Part shown: piece after piece, positions 1 to 12,968 of the stretch
How the letters are laid out: each line of letters begins with the position of its first letter
Position numbering within the stretch: position 1 is the first letter of the stretch
Assembly: GCF_027596085.1 (NCBI RefSeq)
Contig: NC_072467.1
Span: forward strand, 2,777,361 to 2,841,360
Origin: Anoplopoma fimbria
Taxonomy: Eukaryota > Chordata > Actinopteri > Perciformes > Anoplopomatidae
Direction: 5' to 3'
Length of the DNA stretch: 64,000 nt
Made by a program: the position numbers and the translations under genes
Notes under the pieces: generated by a model
The model's input: only the letters and a program-made list of their open reading frames with translations
The model's database searches: none
What the model was told of the DNA's origin: nothing

Positions 1-540
1 TTGATTATATCACTGAACAAATTCTAACGAGACATATTTAGGTAATTACACAGTTTGACATGTTGACTGATTTTAATTGAGCCATGTTTAAAAGATATTC
101 ACATTCATCTATTTTTAAGTTCTTAACATAATTAACTAAACATATGTAGAGATACAAAGTATGATATGCATTTAAAATCTTTCAATTTAGTACAAAACAA
201 AGATAAATAAATAGTTTCTAGTAGTGTATGAACCATACTTTTGTTTTAAAAACTTTGCAGAATGAATTTGTGTTTAGGTTGATTTCTTTTTAAGTCTCTT
301 GTTACCACACATGCAGGGCCCACACATACAAACATACCGAAAAGGAAAAAAAAAAAAGACAAAAACCCTCTGATTTAAAAAAAGCCTGTGAACATTTCTA
401 AAGATGGAGGTGGGGCACAGAGCCATTTACACTTCTAATTTAAGGCTTCTTTATTCCCAAATGTTAAATACTAATGATTGGCCCCCATTTTGAGCTCAAC
501 CCCCACTGGAGGCGTGTTCAGGATCTCCACTGAGGCATTT
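1..540. other. AT-rich noncoding sequence
   Basis: Low-complexity AT-rich DNA with short A and T runs. I see no exon, RNA gene or recognisable repeat. Confidence 0.5.
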
Positions 541-960
541 GTGTGTGTCTACCCGGCTCCTTTCTTCTACTTTTAGCCACACAGGCTCAACTTCACAGGA
601 CGGTCGACAGCCCGTGGACAGGAGATGAAAAACTAAGGCAGCATATCCTGCGCCTGTTAAGTCCTCAACTAATTAGCAAAAATGGTGTCCTTTCTTTTCT
701 TTTTAAGCATTTAGTCTCGGGGGGTGGCAGAGAGAGTGAATAAGACAGAGACGGAGAAAAAAGGGGGGAGATAGTGAGTGAGGGAGAAAGGAGGGATGGG
801 GTATTGCTGGACTGGAGCGAGGGAGTGACTGAGAGGGAGGAGAGGCATCTGAGCTCTCAGCTGGGCTGTTTTGAAAACACACTGTTGAAAGCCCTCAGTT
901 AATTCACGGCTTTTGTTTTTAGACCTTTTGTGTCTGCCAGTTTGACCATATAACATCATG
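541..960. other. Noncoding stretch with a purine-rich tract
   Basis: About 720-850 is almost pure A/G on the + strand, with several GGG runs, so the other strand is a polypyrimidine tract. Short reading frames on both strands are explained by this skew. No gene is supported. Confidence 0.45.
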
Positions 961-1604
961 CATCTGGTCTATAGATTTTTTGGGGCCTTTCTCGCTTAGG
1001 GACCCAAAGAGTCCCCCTGGGCTCAAATTCGAGTGGTCGTGTAACATAAAAGCACCTCAAGTGTGGGCTAAGGGAGAGACGCAGAGAGCCAGGAATGAGG
1101 ATTGATGGCTGGGATGCATTTTGAACGTGAAGTGATACGTACATAAAATCATGTTTACTCTTTTCTGCACTCGCTTGTGTTGTCCCTCCAGGTGAAATAT
1201 TGTTTATTACTGTTTATGAAAGCAAAACACCATTTATAGCTATATTTCAAGCAAGAGTAGAGTTTAACAATTTAATTTTACCATATCAGCGACAGTTGAA
1301 AAAACCCCTAAAATGCCTATTTCATTCGGAAATAGAAGATTAAATGGATTTTTAGTGTTTTCTATGTCAATATCAAGATTTAAACCACTCGTACAGATAA
1401 GAAAGTCATCAAGAGAGTGGTCATATTTTATAAAAGAAAAGATAAAAGTGAAACATTCCCTTATGTTTCAATTAAGCATTCCCTTTTGGTGTCATATGAC
1501 ATATGGTCTTTTTCCGATTATTAGTCAAGTTTCAGTTGCCCTAACCATACCTTAACCTTTAAATACTTGCCATGCATGAACTATTTCTTGCAGGGTGCAG
1601 TGAC
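961..1604. other. AT-rich noncoding sequence with a 10-bp palindrome
   Basis: No coding or repeat signal. A perfect palindrome GTCATATGAC lies at 1491-1500 and contains an E-box-type core (CATATG). Its function is unknown. Confidence 0.4.
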
Positions 1605-1925
1605 GTTTCATTACTGTGAAGTTTCCAGGCAACTGCTGAGACTCCAGGAAGTTGCTCTGCCCACCAAGAAATAGATACTAATAATATTTATTTATACAGA
1701 ATAAACTAACGTGTTTATTAATGATGTATAGAAGTGCTGGTAGACAGATTTTGTCACCTCTGGACTGACCCAGGCTAGCACTTTCCTCCTGTTTCCAGTC
1801 TTTGTGCTAAGCTAAGCTAACCGTCTGCTAGCTTCATATTTAATGACAGATATACGTAATGACAGTAACTGGTATCGTTCTTGTCGTCTGACTCTCGACA
1901 AGAAAGTAAATGCACGTAATGCACA
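1605..1925 (+). repeat. Dispersed teleost repeat, degraded copy
   Basis: The text matches, from memory, a repeat seen in very many perch-like fish genomes. Its landmarks appear in order: a 'gagactccaggaagt' block (about 1640), a 'tttatacagaataaac' block (about 1690), a 'gctggtag...gatttTGtCacct' block (1736-1760), then 'tttgtgctaagctaagctaa' (1801-1820) and 'cttcatatttaa' (1832-1843). The copy carries many substitutions, so it is an old insertion. It has no coding capacity and I cannot assign a transposon class with confidence. Confidence 0.75.
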
Positions 1926-4380
1926 AACTGTTTAAATTTTTACGTAATGAAAAATCCAACCTTCTATGGCTAGAAAGGCTAATGTCTTAGCTCCACAGAC
2001 AGCTATTCTTTAAAGGTAAACTGATAGGATCAGTCAGACTCACAAACAAAGACCCAGCATTCTGTCTCTCCTTGTGTCAAACAAAAAGACACACAGGCTT
2101 TTGTTTCTAAATATCTTTGTAAAAACAATTTCCTGTTAATTATCACGTGCTAAAAATGATAATGCATTAGTACTGATATATGAAAAATGCTAAAATTCAT
2201 AAAAGTTGTTTTAAAGGGATCTTTGGATTTGCTAATAAATATACATTAATTAGCTAGTGCAGTGCTCTCATGCAAGAACAAAGTTGAGGGTGACACAATT
2301 AGAGCAGGAAGTCAGTGGGCTGTCCCTAAAAATGTTAGGAGACGTTCCTCAAACTGAAACTACAACTGTGATTTAAAGGAAAAGCAGAGGGATGTGTAGG
2401 TGTGTCGCTACAGAGGTAATACAATCTAGAAAGTCAAGTTAGAATAAAACATCCATGAGTTTGAAAACCTATTACAAACAAAACACTACAGGGCAGGATA
2501 TGATACTATGAGACAGTATCTTACCCTTCTTCTTGATGATTACAAGGTAATCAGTCGGATTTCACAGTTCACGTTACATAATCTACACTTTTATAACATG
2601 TACCGTAATTGATCGGTCAATGCAGTACCCCTGCTGTGTCCACCACTTAACTTTAGTACAGTGGTAGTCAATCTTAACGTATTTGGGTTTCAGGAATTAG
2701 GGTTTCAAAATGTTACGTTTAGTAGCATATATCAATAAAGGTTTCATTTCTTTAACAGACTTTGGCTGACCTCAGGCAGCCATGTTTGTTTGCTTTTCAG
2801 GCCTCCCCATATGATTTAGTCCCACTGTCCTAATCATGACTTGGATGTTGAAATGAGCAGCATTTACAAATAGGAAACCGGTAATTACAACAACTTCCAC
2901 ATGATATGAGCGTGGCATTAGAACAATGCTACAAAAGTATGAGAGGCGGCAGGAAAACATAAACAACAAAGTCCATGCTTATTCTGAACATTCAGAACTT
3001 GCTCTGATGATTACGATGTACATAATGTAAAAGTACTTTGCAGTATGTTCCAGTGCCGTACAGCTAACTTTCTAAATATTTGTGTAATAGTTCTGATGTG
3101 TTTTAAAAATGGTTCAAAAGTCTTAATAATGGTCAGTGACAGCAGATCTGTGAAAATGTTAGTCAAAAAGGATTGTTCCAATTACCCCAAAAATATTTTT
3201 GCAAAGCTATTTAATTAGAGCTTACAATTATTGTTAATTATCATTTTTTAAATAATATTTACCACTCTACCACAGGATTAAAGCGGCATTGCTCTGGAAA
3301 AGAGGCAAGTTCCTTAATATGCAATCATGCGCTGTTGGCCTAGATGCCTTTTGAATTTTTTCAATATTCTTCCTTATTCTTTCTAACTCTGTATAGTCCA
3401 TCCTCTCCTTTTATGATTTAGTCGTTCATATAAAAAGACCTTCACCTGGTCTGAATGTTGTTTGCCCTGCTCAGCATACAACAAAGATAACTGTTAATTG
3501 TTGGAAATATGACAACAGAGTCTGATTACTTTTATCCCTTTGAAAAAAACATATCACGAAAAAAATAACTGTGTATATTGTGGACAATATGAACAATATT
3601 TGTAGTATAATATGTAAAACAACTACTCTTTAACTTGCATTGACCTGGTTTTGTTGTGACTATTAGAACATATTGTTGATATGCCCTTAAGCTTTGCACC
3701 TACATAGAACCACCTGGAATCAAGAGAGCGATGACTAATAATCAGCTATATTAGTGTTTATGTTTGTGCATGTATGACTACATGCCTGTATCATTGTGTT
3801 AATTTGTAAAGAATATATTTTTGAAATGTGATGCTTTATCATTCTAGTTTGTCTAAAGGTAAATATTAATAAATATATATAAATATGATATATTCTTAAC
3901 GATTAGAATGTTAGAGCTTCATTCTCAAAAGATAATTACAAACAAAGAACATTACATTTTTGAGTTCTGCTCGTTTATTACATCTGAATCAGAGGTGGAC
4001 CAGAAGCTATGGTTGTTAAAAGGATCCCTTTGAATGTGTGTAGGAGCTCATATAGCGATAAGCTGGAATTTAGCATGATATGGTTTAGTCTTCATTTTGC
4101 CCGGAGCAGAGTGTATAAGGGTCAAGGGACTACACCCAATAAATCAATATGAGATATAATAAAGAACAAAAAAGGCGTTTGAAAGATGATTTGCATGGTA
4201 CATGTACTTTATAGATGTGCTCACATGAGTCATACAAGCACATGCACATGATGTAGACATATGAAGACACAAAAAGATCACTACCCCCACCACAACAATG
4301 ACAGGCAAGGAAAGAAGAAATCCCAAACATGCACTTGGGTTATAAATTAGGAGCTGTCAGTATTACAATGTATATTAATA
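1926..4380. other. AT-rich intergenic sequence
   Basis: Long AT-rich spacer with TA-rich patches (for example about 3865-3895) and no plausible exon. A short 'ttaaagggat' word near 2212 resembles the start of some fish repeats, but the match does not continue. Nothing else is recognised. Confidence 0.5.
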
Positions 4381-4640
4381 GTCACACCTCTTTTTAATGA
4401 GTTTGGCATTGGCAGCTGAGAGGAAATACAAGTCATCATAGCACAGCTCATGCACACCCCGATGAAAGAAGCTATAATAAATCTTGCGAGAGCAGGGCTC
4501 ACCATAAATATGTATCGCATAAGGCATCTGTTTTACATTCTGCATATAAATCAGCCAGAGTGCTGAATAGCAATGAATCAGACACTCGACGCTTGATTTG
4601 ATAACAAATCGACTCTGAACTTGGGAGGGGAGAATTTAAA
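4381..4640. promoter_or_regulatory. Candidate cis-regulatory block
   Basis: Balanced, non-repetitive sequence in an AT-rich background. It holds a dyad GATTTG-ATAA-CAAATC at 4595-4610, extended to 7 of 8 bases per arm, plus TAAT- and TGAATCA-type words nearby. Such motif density is typical of vertebrate noncoding enhancers. Conservation is not tested, so this is inference only. Confidence 0.28.
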
Positions 4641-5640
4641 GCCTTCAACCAAAGTGGGGAGTGGTGGGGTCAGTAAAGACCTGTGAGGCTCTGACATGCT
4701 TCTCTTCGAGCAGATAATGCTACATTTTTCTTCCTGGGTCAGGACTGGGACTAATCTCCTTTGAGTTATCTTTTCGTAGACTGCCTACTCTTTCACATGT
4801 CACGGATGATGACATTACCTGCACCTGAACTGGTCAGAGACTGTGAGGAGAAGGTGCAGTCGCTCTGTGAAGGGCACGGTCATACATTTGAAGCAACACT
4901 GTTGTCATAATGCCTACATGGAATATATGTATTCATGATAGCTGCATGTTTGGATGTGATTGTTCTAAAATTAATGAAGTTTTAAAGTGAAACCAAACAG
5001 AATAGCTTCTCAAATTCTGCCTCTTGTCCCGGGGTTTAATTTAAATCCTAGACTAGTTTTAATTCATTTTATCTCAAAGTGCAGTGCATATATAAAGCGC
5101 ACCATTTATGCTGTGGATAATGAGAAGAGAAAGCCTTACATTCACATATCACTGTATAATTGTATCATATTTGATCGCTTTCTCTTTAAGAACACTGCTA
5201 TATATATCTGCTGTTTTATTTACAGTACGTGCTTGTGGATAATGTTACAGTTAGAGAAGCCTCATAGAGGATGTTATAATCTTTACAGTGTTCTCAACAT
5301 GACAAGATCAATGAGACCCTCTTGTTGATTCTGGTTCCTGTGGGAGGATTGTTTTGACTCCAGTGGTGTCATCATGACTGGGACAAGGTCACTGAATGAT
5401 CAGAAAAACGTGAAAAGTAAAGAAAAGTAATTAAATAAGTAAAAAAACAAAGAATTGATTGTTAACGTTTTGTAATTTAGCTACAAACAGCTGTATAGAA
5501 ATATGGGATTAAGTCATACAACTCAAGTTATAAATCTCCAAGACTATTTGCTCCCATGGCAGACAAAAAAAGTGACCTAACCTCTTTACTTTTCTTTTCT
5601 TTAGGATTACTTTTGATAGTGATAGTGGAGAAGGACAGGA
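4641..5640. other. Noncoding spacer
   Basis: Mixed sequence with no supported gene. A 113-codon frame at 4987-5328 (+) has low-complexity, AT-driven residue use and no recognisable domain, so I do not call it. Confidence 0.45.
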
Positions 5641-5865
5641 ACCATAACAACTCGGAAACCATAGTTGTAAAGTGGACTGTAGTTTCATCTCAAGTATTGA
5701 TATCAGTATCAATACTGAGATTTTTGACAACAATACAGCCGTCATCCTTTTTAATCACTTTTTAGCCGATTTATGCACGGATTTGACATATCTGCAATAC
5801 GTTAATATCGGCTGGTATAAATCCCCAGCTGATTTACCAATCCAACTCTACTTAAATTATTCTAG
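5641..5865 (+). repeat. Probable dispersed repeat containing a hairpin
   Basis: Words such as 'ttaatatcggctggtataaatc' (about 5802-5823) and alternating 'gatatcagtatc' recall a fish repeat rich in TATCGG-type words. At its centre, AGTATTGAT (5693-5701) and ATCAATACT (5708-5716) form a perfect 9-bp inverted repeat with a 6-nt loop. A further 4 bp (TCTC/GAGA) pair after one unpaired base. Family recognition is tentative, but the hairpin is directly visible. Confidence 0.42.
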
Positions 5866-7899
5866 GTTTCACACTATGCAATGAGTGTTCATACACACAC
5901 AAAGAGTATTGTGTGTGTTTACATGTGTATGCAGTGTACGGGAGGGGAATGTTTCACCTGACCTTTAGTCTAACAAAATATTTAGACATTTTAAGGTGGA
6001 TTCATACAGTCGGGCATAGAGGGCATCGGGGCAAGAGAGACTGTAAAACATACTTAACAATGATGCTGGCTGATTCACAAAAGGAAGACATAACCATCAA
6101 CAGAACAGCCAAATGGGAACTCTCTCCACAAACATACAAATTATCTTGGGATAGCAGCTGGGGTCTAACATCTGCCTGGGAAATCAAATACCCAGGGAGC
6201 AGATGTTCATACAACCAATGGTGTTATTTTCTGTACTTCAAATTGCCCTTGGCTGTAGGGGCAATGTATTTGAAAATAAGGTGTGTCATTTGTCTAATCT
6301 GTCCTGAACTAAAATGTGCTCGACAGTACCTCAATTTAAGACAAAGAAATATTCCTCCCATGAAGCTGATTTTGGTGATTGCTGAAGAGCTGTTTTTGTG
6401 CAAAATGAGGAAAAATGCAATTGTGAGATACTGCGATTCTGATTAGATGTAACCCTCACGTACAAAGTATGTACAGCTGATATATCAACTCATCAACAAG
6501 TCGAACCTCCCAGAGGCCCGTGGATGTGGTATCTCCAAAGACAGGATGCCAGAAGGAACGTTAAAGGCAAAAGAATAAGAAGCCAATGCAAGCTATCTGG
6601 AGAGCTTACTCCTCAGCATGTTTTTATCCCCTGTTGTTCAGAACAAGCAGATGGTTTTCAGTGAAATTCAACAATCTTCCCGTTGCTCCAGGGGTTTGAA
6701 AACGATTGGAGTCAATGTCTCTTGATATGAAATAAGACAACCTACTATCTGATTTGCTGGCATGGACACTTGCAACCTGCAGACCCCTTTAAGTATATTA
6801 TTTTCAATCTTCTTATGTGATTTTAAGCCATGACAAATAGATGTTTTGGTATAGATACTGTATGCAGTGATTGCAGATGAGGCACTTGACTGATTTCCAA
6901 ATACTTCATGGAAACGTGTAGTATTTATCAATAATTTGAACACTTGTTTTTCAATATTTATAATGCGTGGGTGTAATTATCCATATTAGAGAAGCAAGCC
7001 AAACATAAAGGAAGTATTCCATTTCAGATATTATTTTAGTGTTGCATTTTTCCATGGATATGCCATTTTTTTAAGATACATTTTGAGTTTGAATATTAGT
7101 TTTTTATCAACAATTAATCACTATGTGTAATGTGAAAGGCCATTTTAGCTGATGCTTGTGGCTGTATGACTCTTATTAGAATATTATGTATTATGTAGCT
7201 CTGTGTCTTCTGAATGGGTTAAAAGGCATTGGTTTGCCATTTCCAGCCATTGCAGCACAGATAAGAATGAGAGCAGCTTCATTCTCTGCTCAGGGAACCA
7301 TTAATCCCCTTTATTTACATTACAAATAGTTGTTTGATGCTATATTTTATGCTCTGAATATCATATATATATTTTCAAACGTGAAAACATAAACACTCTA
7401 AATGGGCCCCTTTTGATTTCCTGTTGCAGTGTTTGTTAATGTGGTAGCTGACAGGAAGTAAACATGGACCAAAGCTGTTGCTCTAGCAACAAGAATGGAA
7501 AAGGTCAATAGAAAACCTTCAATTATAAGTTGAGTCCATTTACCATTTGAATGTTGAGGAATTCATTAACTGAGTTTAAAACTTCCAAAATAGCTATTTA
7601 TTAAAAAAGAAGGGTTTCTCTCCGATAGTGGCATTAAAATATTTTAGCAACTATCCATTCTTTCATTCATTTCACCTGTATTTATACAGGATTGTCCAAT
7701 GGGAGCACTTCATTGCTTTGCATGGATACTCTGTTTCTAAAGAGAAACATCAAAACCTAAAAAAATGCTAAATAGATGAAAAGGGAGTAAAACATTAGCA
7801 ATATATTTAATCACAATGATATCAGTTTAAGTTACATTTACTTATACCTTAAATCAAAAAAAGAAGATAGAATTAAAAAATGTTTCTTTGCAGTAAGTT
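5866..7899. other. AT-rich intergenic sequence with one imperfect inverted repeat
   Basis: A 177-codon frame (5913-6446, +) has no domain and is not called. At 6167-6207 an arm of 14 nt (AACATCTGCCTGGG) faces a matching arm with a 3-nt insertion across a 10-nt loop. The rest is AT-rich spacer with no recognised feature. Confidence 0.42.
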
Positions 7900-8240
7900 T
7901 CAATGTAATTTAAATTGATTAAGCACTTGAATATCCTGCTCATTCAAAAACGGGGAGGAGAAAACATTAGATGTATGACTCTGTTGAATACAGAATTGTC
8001 TTGACAAACACGGAAGATTGAGGAAGAGGCTGGCTCTGAAATTTTTCCTTGCAGCTTGATTCACACCTGCACACCCTCTGTGGCAGCATGTTCTGCAAGG
8101 GTCGTCTGTTGCACGGCGGGAGTATTTGGGGATGATTAATTGCTCTGTCTTGTCAATGGTGTGCTCAAAACAGCGGGATCCTCTGCATATGTAAATACAA
8201 GCAGTCTCAGCACAGCAATCTAGAGCAGGATTAACACAGG
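7900..8240. promoter_or_regulatory. Candidate cis-regulatory block
   Basis: A 340-bp island of complex sequence. Visible motifs are a T-box-like TCACACCT (8061-8068), a homeodomain-type GATTAATTG (8134-8142) and an octamer-like TGCATATGTAAAT (8184-8196). The island is flanked by AT-rich DNA. A 116-codon minus-strand frame across it looks fortuitous. Enhancer function is inferred. Confidence 0.35.
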
Positions 8241-9589
8241 TATGCTTCAAAATTCAGACCCATTCACCAATCTTTTCTATTATCTCTGACATCCAACCTA
8301 TGTTAGTGAGACAAAACATTCATTTCCTTTCTCCCAATCCAAATGCATACATCTTGTTATAACACACTTCTTACATACAAAGCAGGTGAATGATAGAACA
8401 GATTTATCTTGCTTTTTGTTTTGAAAAACAACAACAACAAGGATCTATTGTTGGAGTCTTAAGTGAGCATGTAGTGTTGGGATCTATTGACACAATAAAT
8501 ATATTTTTTCCAGCCCAGTACCTAAATATGAATACATATTACAGGGATGACAGGTAGTGATTTAATAAGATATTTCAATGGAAGATTTTTTGACCCACAT
8601 GTACTGTAATGCGAATATGATTCCAAAACATCTGCAGACAGTTTACAGGCAGTTTATCACAAAGCTAGAAGTCTAATACAGTAACCGTTTCTACCTTACT
8701 CAACTCGTGCAGTATAATCTAAGTGTTGTTTATTCCGACGTATGCTTCATACTTCCCAAAGACAAAAACACTTCCTCCACTACTATGTCATGGTGGCACA
8801 GGGGCGTTGCAAGTCAGTAGAAATTTGGACAGATCTAAACATACGTTTTCATATAGATTTGCTGTTGTTGACTCTAGCCTCCATTTACTTCAATTGATCA
8901 AGGATTTACTCCGTTTTTCGGATTCTCTGTTTAACATGGAGGCATGCGATAAAAACTGTGTTTTATAATATAATTCAGAGTATATCGTGTTGAGTAATTG
9001 ATACACAAATGGTCATTTTCTGGGTGTATTTTCCTTTACAGTGTTAAAACTGACGAAAGTTTGTTGGAAATGTCTCCTGTGGTGTCAGCTTATTGTACCT
9101 GGTATTTTATTAGTCTTTGAGGCAGTAAACTTAAGCTCAGCCTCACACTGATTTGTAGACCTAAATGTGTTTATTTTCCTTAATCAGCTGCTGTTTTACT
9201 TAACACAAATGTATGAATATGAACCCCATGTGGTACATGTACCGATGGTTTGGAATAAGTGGTTTAATGTGCTGAAATCCATGTATAAACCACACCGTCA
9301 TTTAAACCATGGTTAAACCTTTTTTCAAAATGTTAGTTGGCCTTTGTCAAGACAATGTCATATTGCCCCAATCTTACAGCCACTAAAATACAGTATGCTG
9401 CAGTATGTGTAGCTCTGGAGAACGTCAGAGGAATATTTTGTTGTTTCACACCCACAGGACATCAGACTCTATTACTAAAGAGAGTAAAAAAGAGGAATCA
9501 CCTCAAAACAAGCCAGTGATAAAAGGTTTCAGGGCATCTTTGAAAATTAAGACTCAAACGCCTAGCAAGACAACCATTCTCCTTGATAT
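8241..9589. other. Intergenic sequence
   Basis: No supported gene. Short overlapping frames at 9337-9674 (+) have no recognisable domain. Nothing else stands out. Confidence 0.4.
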
Positions 9590-9900
9590 GTTTCATCCCT
9601 TAATACCATCGGCTATTACAAGTGAACGCGCTGCCTCGTGGCAGGTAAGGAATTTACTGGTGCTCCATTATTAGGGGAAGGCAGAGAAAGAATCGCAGAT
9701 CGACACGGTTTTCTGAGGATGTTACGACCTCGTCCTAGATTATGCCTTCTGACAGGTTTGTCATCCCTGTGCACTGATGTGCTCTATAGAGTGCTCTGAT
9801 ATCATTAGCTTCATTGCTCCTAATGTGTCTGCTCCCCTCAGCAGGAGGACAGGTCATATATTTTGCACATCAGTGGACAAAAGCCAAAAGCGAGAGATTA
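9590..9900. promoter_or_regulatory. Candidate cis-regulatory block
   Basis: Sequence of balanced composition, ending with GATATCATTAGC and CATTGCTCCTAATG words (about 9797-9825). Neighbouring DNA is AT-rich. The call is based on composition and homeodomain-like words only. Confidence 0.25.
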
Positions 9901-12401
9901 CTGGATAAACACTTTCTCACTAGGAAAAGAGAAAAATGTGTTTCATTAGAATTAAACATAATTTGAACTCAAAATAGTTGTTTAGCCAACTAAAAATGGT
10001 AAACTAAGATGACATCTTAGATAAAAAAGTATTAAGCCCAGTCCTGTGAAATAGACAGCAGTATTTATTACAGGTTATGCAGCAGCAGATGGGTAAGCTT
10101 ATAGCTCTCTTAAAGGATTAACAGCAGTCTTGCAAAGCAAAGTGTGTCTTTTGGAGAGGCCATATAGGTCAGGCAGCAACAATAACAGGAGTGGTGGACG
10201 TGAAGGACGCCCTTGACTTTTAGATTATGAATCTTTGGAGCATGGACAACTAGTTCTATATCATGCAGGTGCACTGTGCCAGTACAAATGCTGTGAAAAT
10301 GCTGCTGCAAGGAAAGGTGTAGTATCCTGGGAGTGTCCGTGATGTTACTGATGACAGCAATTATTGCTTGTAAGTAACTTACCTGATCAGGCAGTGGCTC
10401 TGAGATGTTTTGTCTTAATTCCACCACTTAAAGGGCCACTTCACCACTTTCAACTTTAATCCTTTCATTCATAAGTTGAGTGGACCTTGAAGTCAGGAAT
10501 AACTGCCACTGTGGTTTCTTTCTCCACTGCTTGCCAGCACAAGTCATTTCTGCTTGATAAAGAATTTTACATCATCTGGTCTTGCCTGAATCACGGCCTG
10601 TATTTTTTGCTAAAGTTTACTATAAGCAAAATGCTCTGAGTGAATTTTAGTTTCCTCTGGTAAAAAAGTTATGCCGTACATATATCAAGGACTTTTATTG
10701 TGAAAGGTATGGAGTGGAACTGGTCTGCGCTGCCTTTGTCCAGGTTGAAAGGAGTAAACAAAAATACCGTCTTGGTTTCAGGTCAAGGACTTTCCATGTT
10801 GTTGTACAATGTAGTGTACACACAACGTGATAGGTTTACTCGTGGTGTGAAAGCTCAGAAAAATCAACCTGGCTCCAATTAAAATATACTTTTTTTGTAA
10901 TATTCTTTGTGAAGGCACTCATGACAAAAAAAACAGAGTTCTAAACAATATTTTGATGCAGATTTTGTGCGAATCAATCACGTGAAAAAATGCCCCCGGT
11001 GTGTAAAGGCCTTTTGAGCTTGCAATCATTTTCTTCAAAATACAGCCAGGGGAACAAATATGCAAAAATAAACCAATCAATATGGTTTACTGTATTATTA
11101 ATGCAGCCTTTTTTAAAAGTGACTGTTTATAAACAAACAAGGGTTTTCTAACCTTTTATGCAACATTGCAAATATTTTATTGGTATCTACTTTGTTGTCT
11201 TTCCCCTCATCTTGCAATCACTCTAAAGGCAGTCTGTCCGCACAGCTGATGGGAATGCAGGAATCTGCTGAAGCTAGTAGAAAAAACTGCTGAAATCTGG
11301 TGTAGGGAATTACACCAATTGAGGAAATTCCTATTTTTCTGCGACCAACGTGAGTTATAGGGCAAAGAAAGGTTGTATATTTTGGTTAGGATGGAGAGCG
11401 GGGTTGAAACAAGGGAATATTGCTGAGAGAGCGTCGTTCGCATTCAGACACAGACAAAAGGTGGAAATGAAATAACTTCCTTTCCTCTGGAAAACACGGC
11501 AGCTCTTGACAGAATAATAGCAGCTGAGTAGATGGAGAAGGTCTGGAACCACAAGCTCTAAAACACAGGAAACTGTCGTGCCGCCTGCTCGCCTTATTAA
11601 AAGTGCACAGACACACTCCCCAAAATCCTGTGCAAATGATTCTTATCATCAGCAGGATTTTACAGTACGTTAAAAGATTGTTTTTTTAGTGGTTCTTTTG
11701 TTGACTTGTTGTCTGGACATGTATATGTTTTTATGTACCAATGAATCAATTAGAGTGTGAGAATGGGATGTAGCAAATGTAGCCCAAATTTTGGGGTTAC
11801 CTGTTGATGTTGTGTTTTTCTTCTTTCCTTCAATAATGACTATTTTAATAGAGACAAAACAAGTATCATTCGGACACGAAATGTATTATTTACATTTTAA
11901 ATTGTTTTGTTCCCATAGGAAGAATAATTAAATGATTTAAGCTTGCATTTGGTTAATGTCCCCAAAGTGTTATATCCCAAGGGAGAATACCATTTTCCCC
12001 CCAAACACCCTTTGATTTTGAATTTGTTTACCAGTCCAGAGAAGCAGGTGACCTTGGATCATTACTGAACTACAACGGTGTTTGCATTTGGGCTCTAAAT
12101 GTTTCTTACTTTGGGCCCTCTGCAGTCTACTCAGGTGGTTATACTGAAGAGGTTTAAACTATGATTTGTCAGTTCATAGTACCCTACACTTGTATTTCTA
12201 TTGTGATATTTTAAGAATAGCTTTGCTTAAGCAACTCACCTGTCAATGTGTCATGTTGTGAATATTTCATAGATTCTGATATGTAGGATATTCATGATGG
12301 AAATGAATACTTCCACTGGGTTTCTGGACCTCTTTAGTATGTAAAAGCTATGTCCAATCAAGCAAACGATTCCTCTCATGCAATATGGTAATGGTCCTAT
12401 A

Positions 12402-12404
<3 letters not shown>
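9901..12404. other. Intergenic sequence
   Basis: No exon is supported. About 10430-10560 begins with 'aaagggccactt', which resembles openings of some fish repeats, but I could not follow the match. About 11200-11640 is more complex and might hold a regulatory element. The remainder is AT-rich. Confidence 0.4.

Positions 12405-12438
<34 letters not shown>
12405..12438. repeat. (GT)17 microsatellite
   Basis: Uninterrupted GT dinucleotide run of 34 bp, directly visible. Confidence 0.97.
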
Positions 12439-12441
<3 letters not shown>

Positions 12442-12875
12442 AAGGATGGGGGTCGATATATTAAATCAGTGTAGTAAAAGTTAATTACCATATGTTTTCG
12501 AGTCCTGTAAGCTGATGTACTTGATGTTTATAACTTTGATTATTAATGTCTCCACTCAATTACTTGAGACTCTGCTCTCTCTGTGGATCAAGACTTGACC
12601 TATTGTTTTTCCCTTCTCAGTGTCTATATACAAACCAACACAGCTTCTTAACAAAACCCAACCTGAAACATAAAGAAATATCTGATTTAAATTAGTATAG
12701 TGGCATTTTGAAATTAAATATTTTCGAAACTGATGTAATATAATTACATTTCTCATCACAGCATTTTTTCATGTCCCCCTCATCATCTGACTGCGTTTTT
12801 TCCAGAGTTCGAGTTTCTTCCCAAAAGCAGTTTAGACGAGGGAAACTTATGAGTATCAGTGTGAATTTCCTTGTC
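12439..12875. other. AT-rich intergenic sequence
   Basis: No gene or repeat recognised. Confidence 0.45.
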
Positions 12876-12968
12876 TTAATGTGTTAGCTATGGAATGGGT
12901 AACTTGTCAGGGCTGTACTGTACTCTGCCTCTCATCAAGTGCATGCTGGGATAAGCTTCAGCCCCCCT
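12876..12968 (+). repeat. Relic of a widespread fish retroelement tail
   Basis: The order 'aatgtgttagc', 'aacttgtcaggg', 'tactctgcctctc' and 'gctgggataagcttcagcccccc' reproduces, with substitutions, a repeat tail found in thousands of copies in teleost genomes. I recall it as the 3' end of a LINE/SINE-type element, but I am unsure of the family. The copy is short and 5'-truncated. Confidence 0.7.

Noticed and set aside
4987..5328. 113-codon plus-strand frame
   Set aside because: AT-driven residue use with no domain.
5913..6446. 177-codon plus-strand frame
   Set aside because: No domain, unremarkable start context, and it spans an inverted repeat; best explained by chance.
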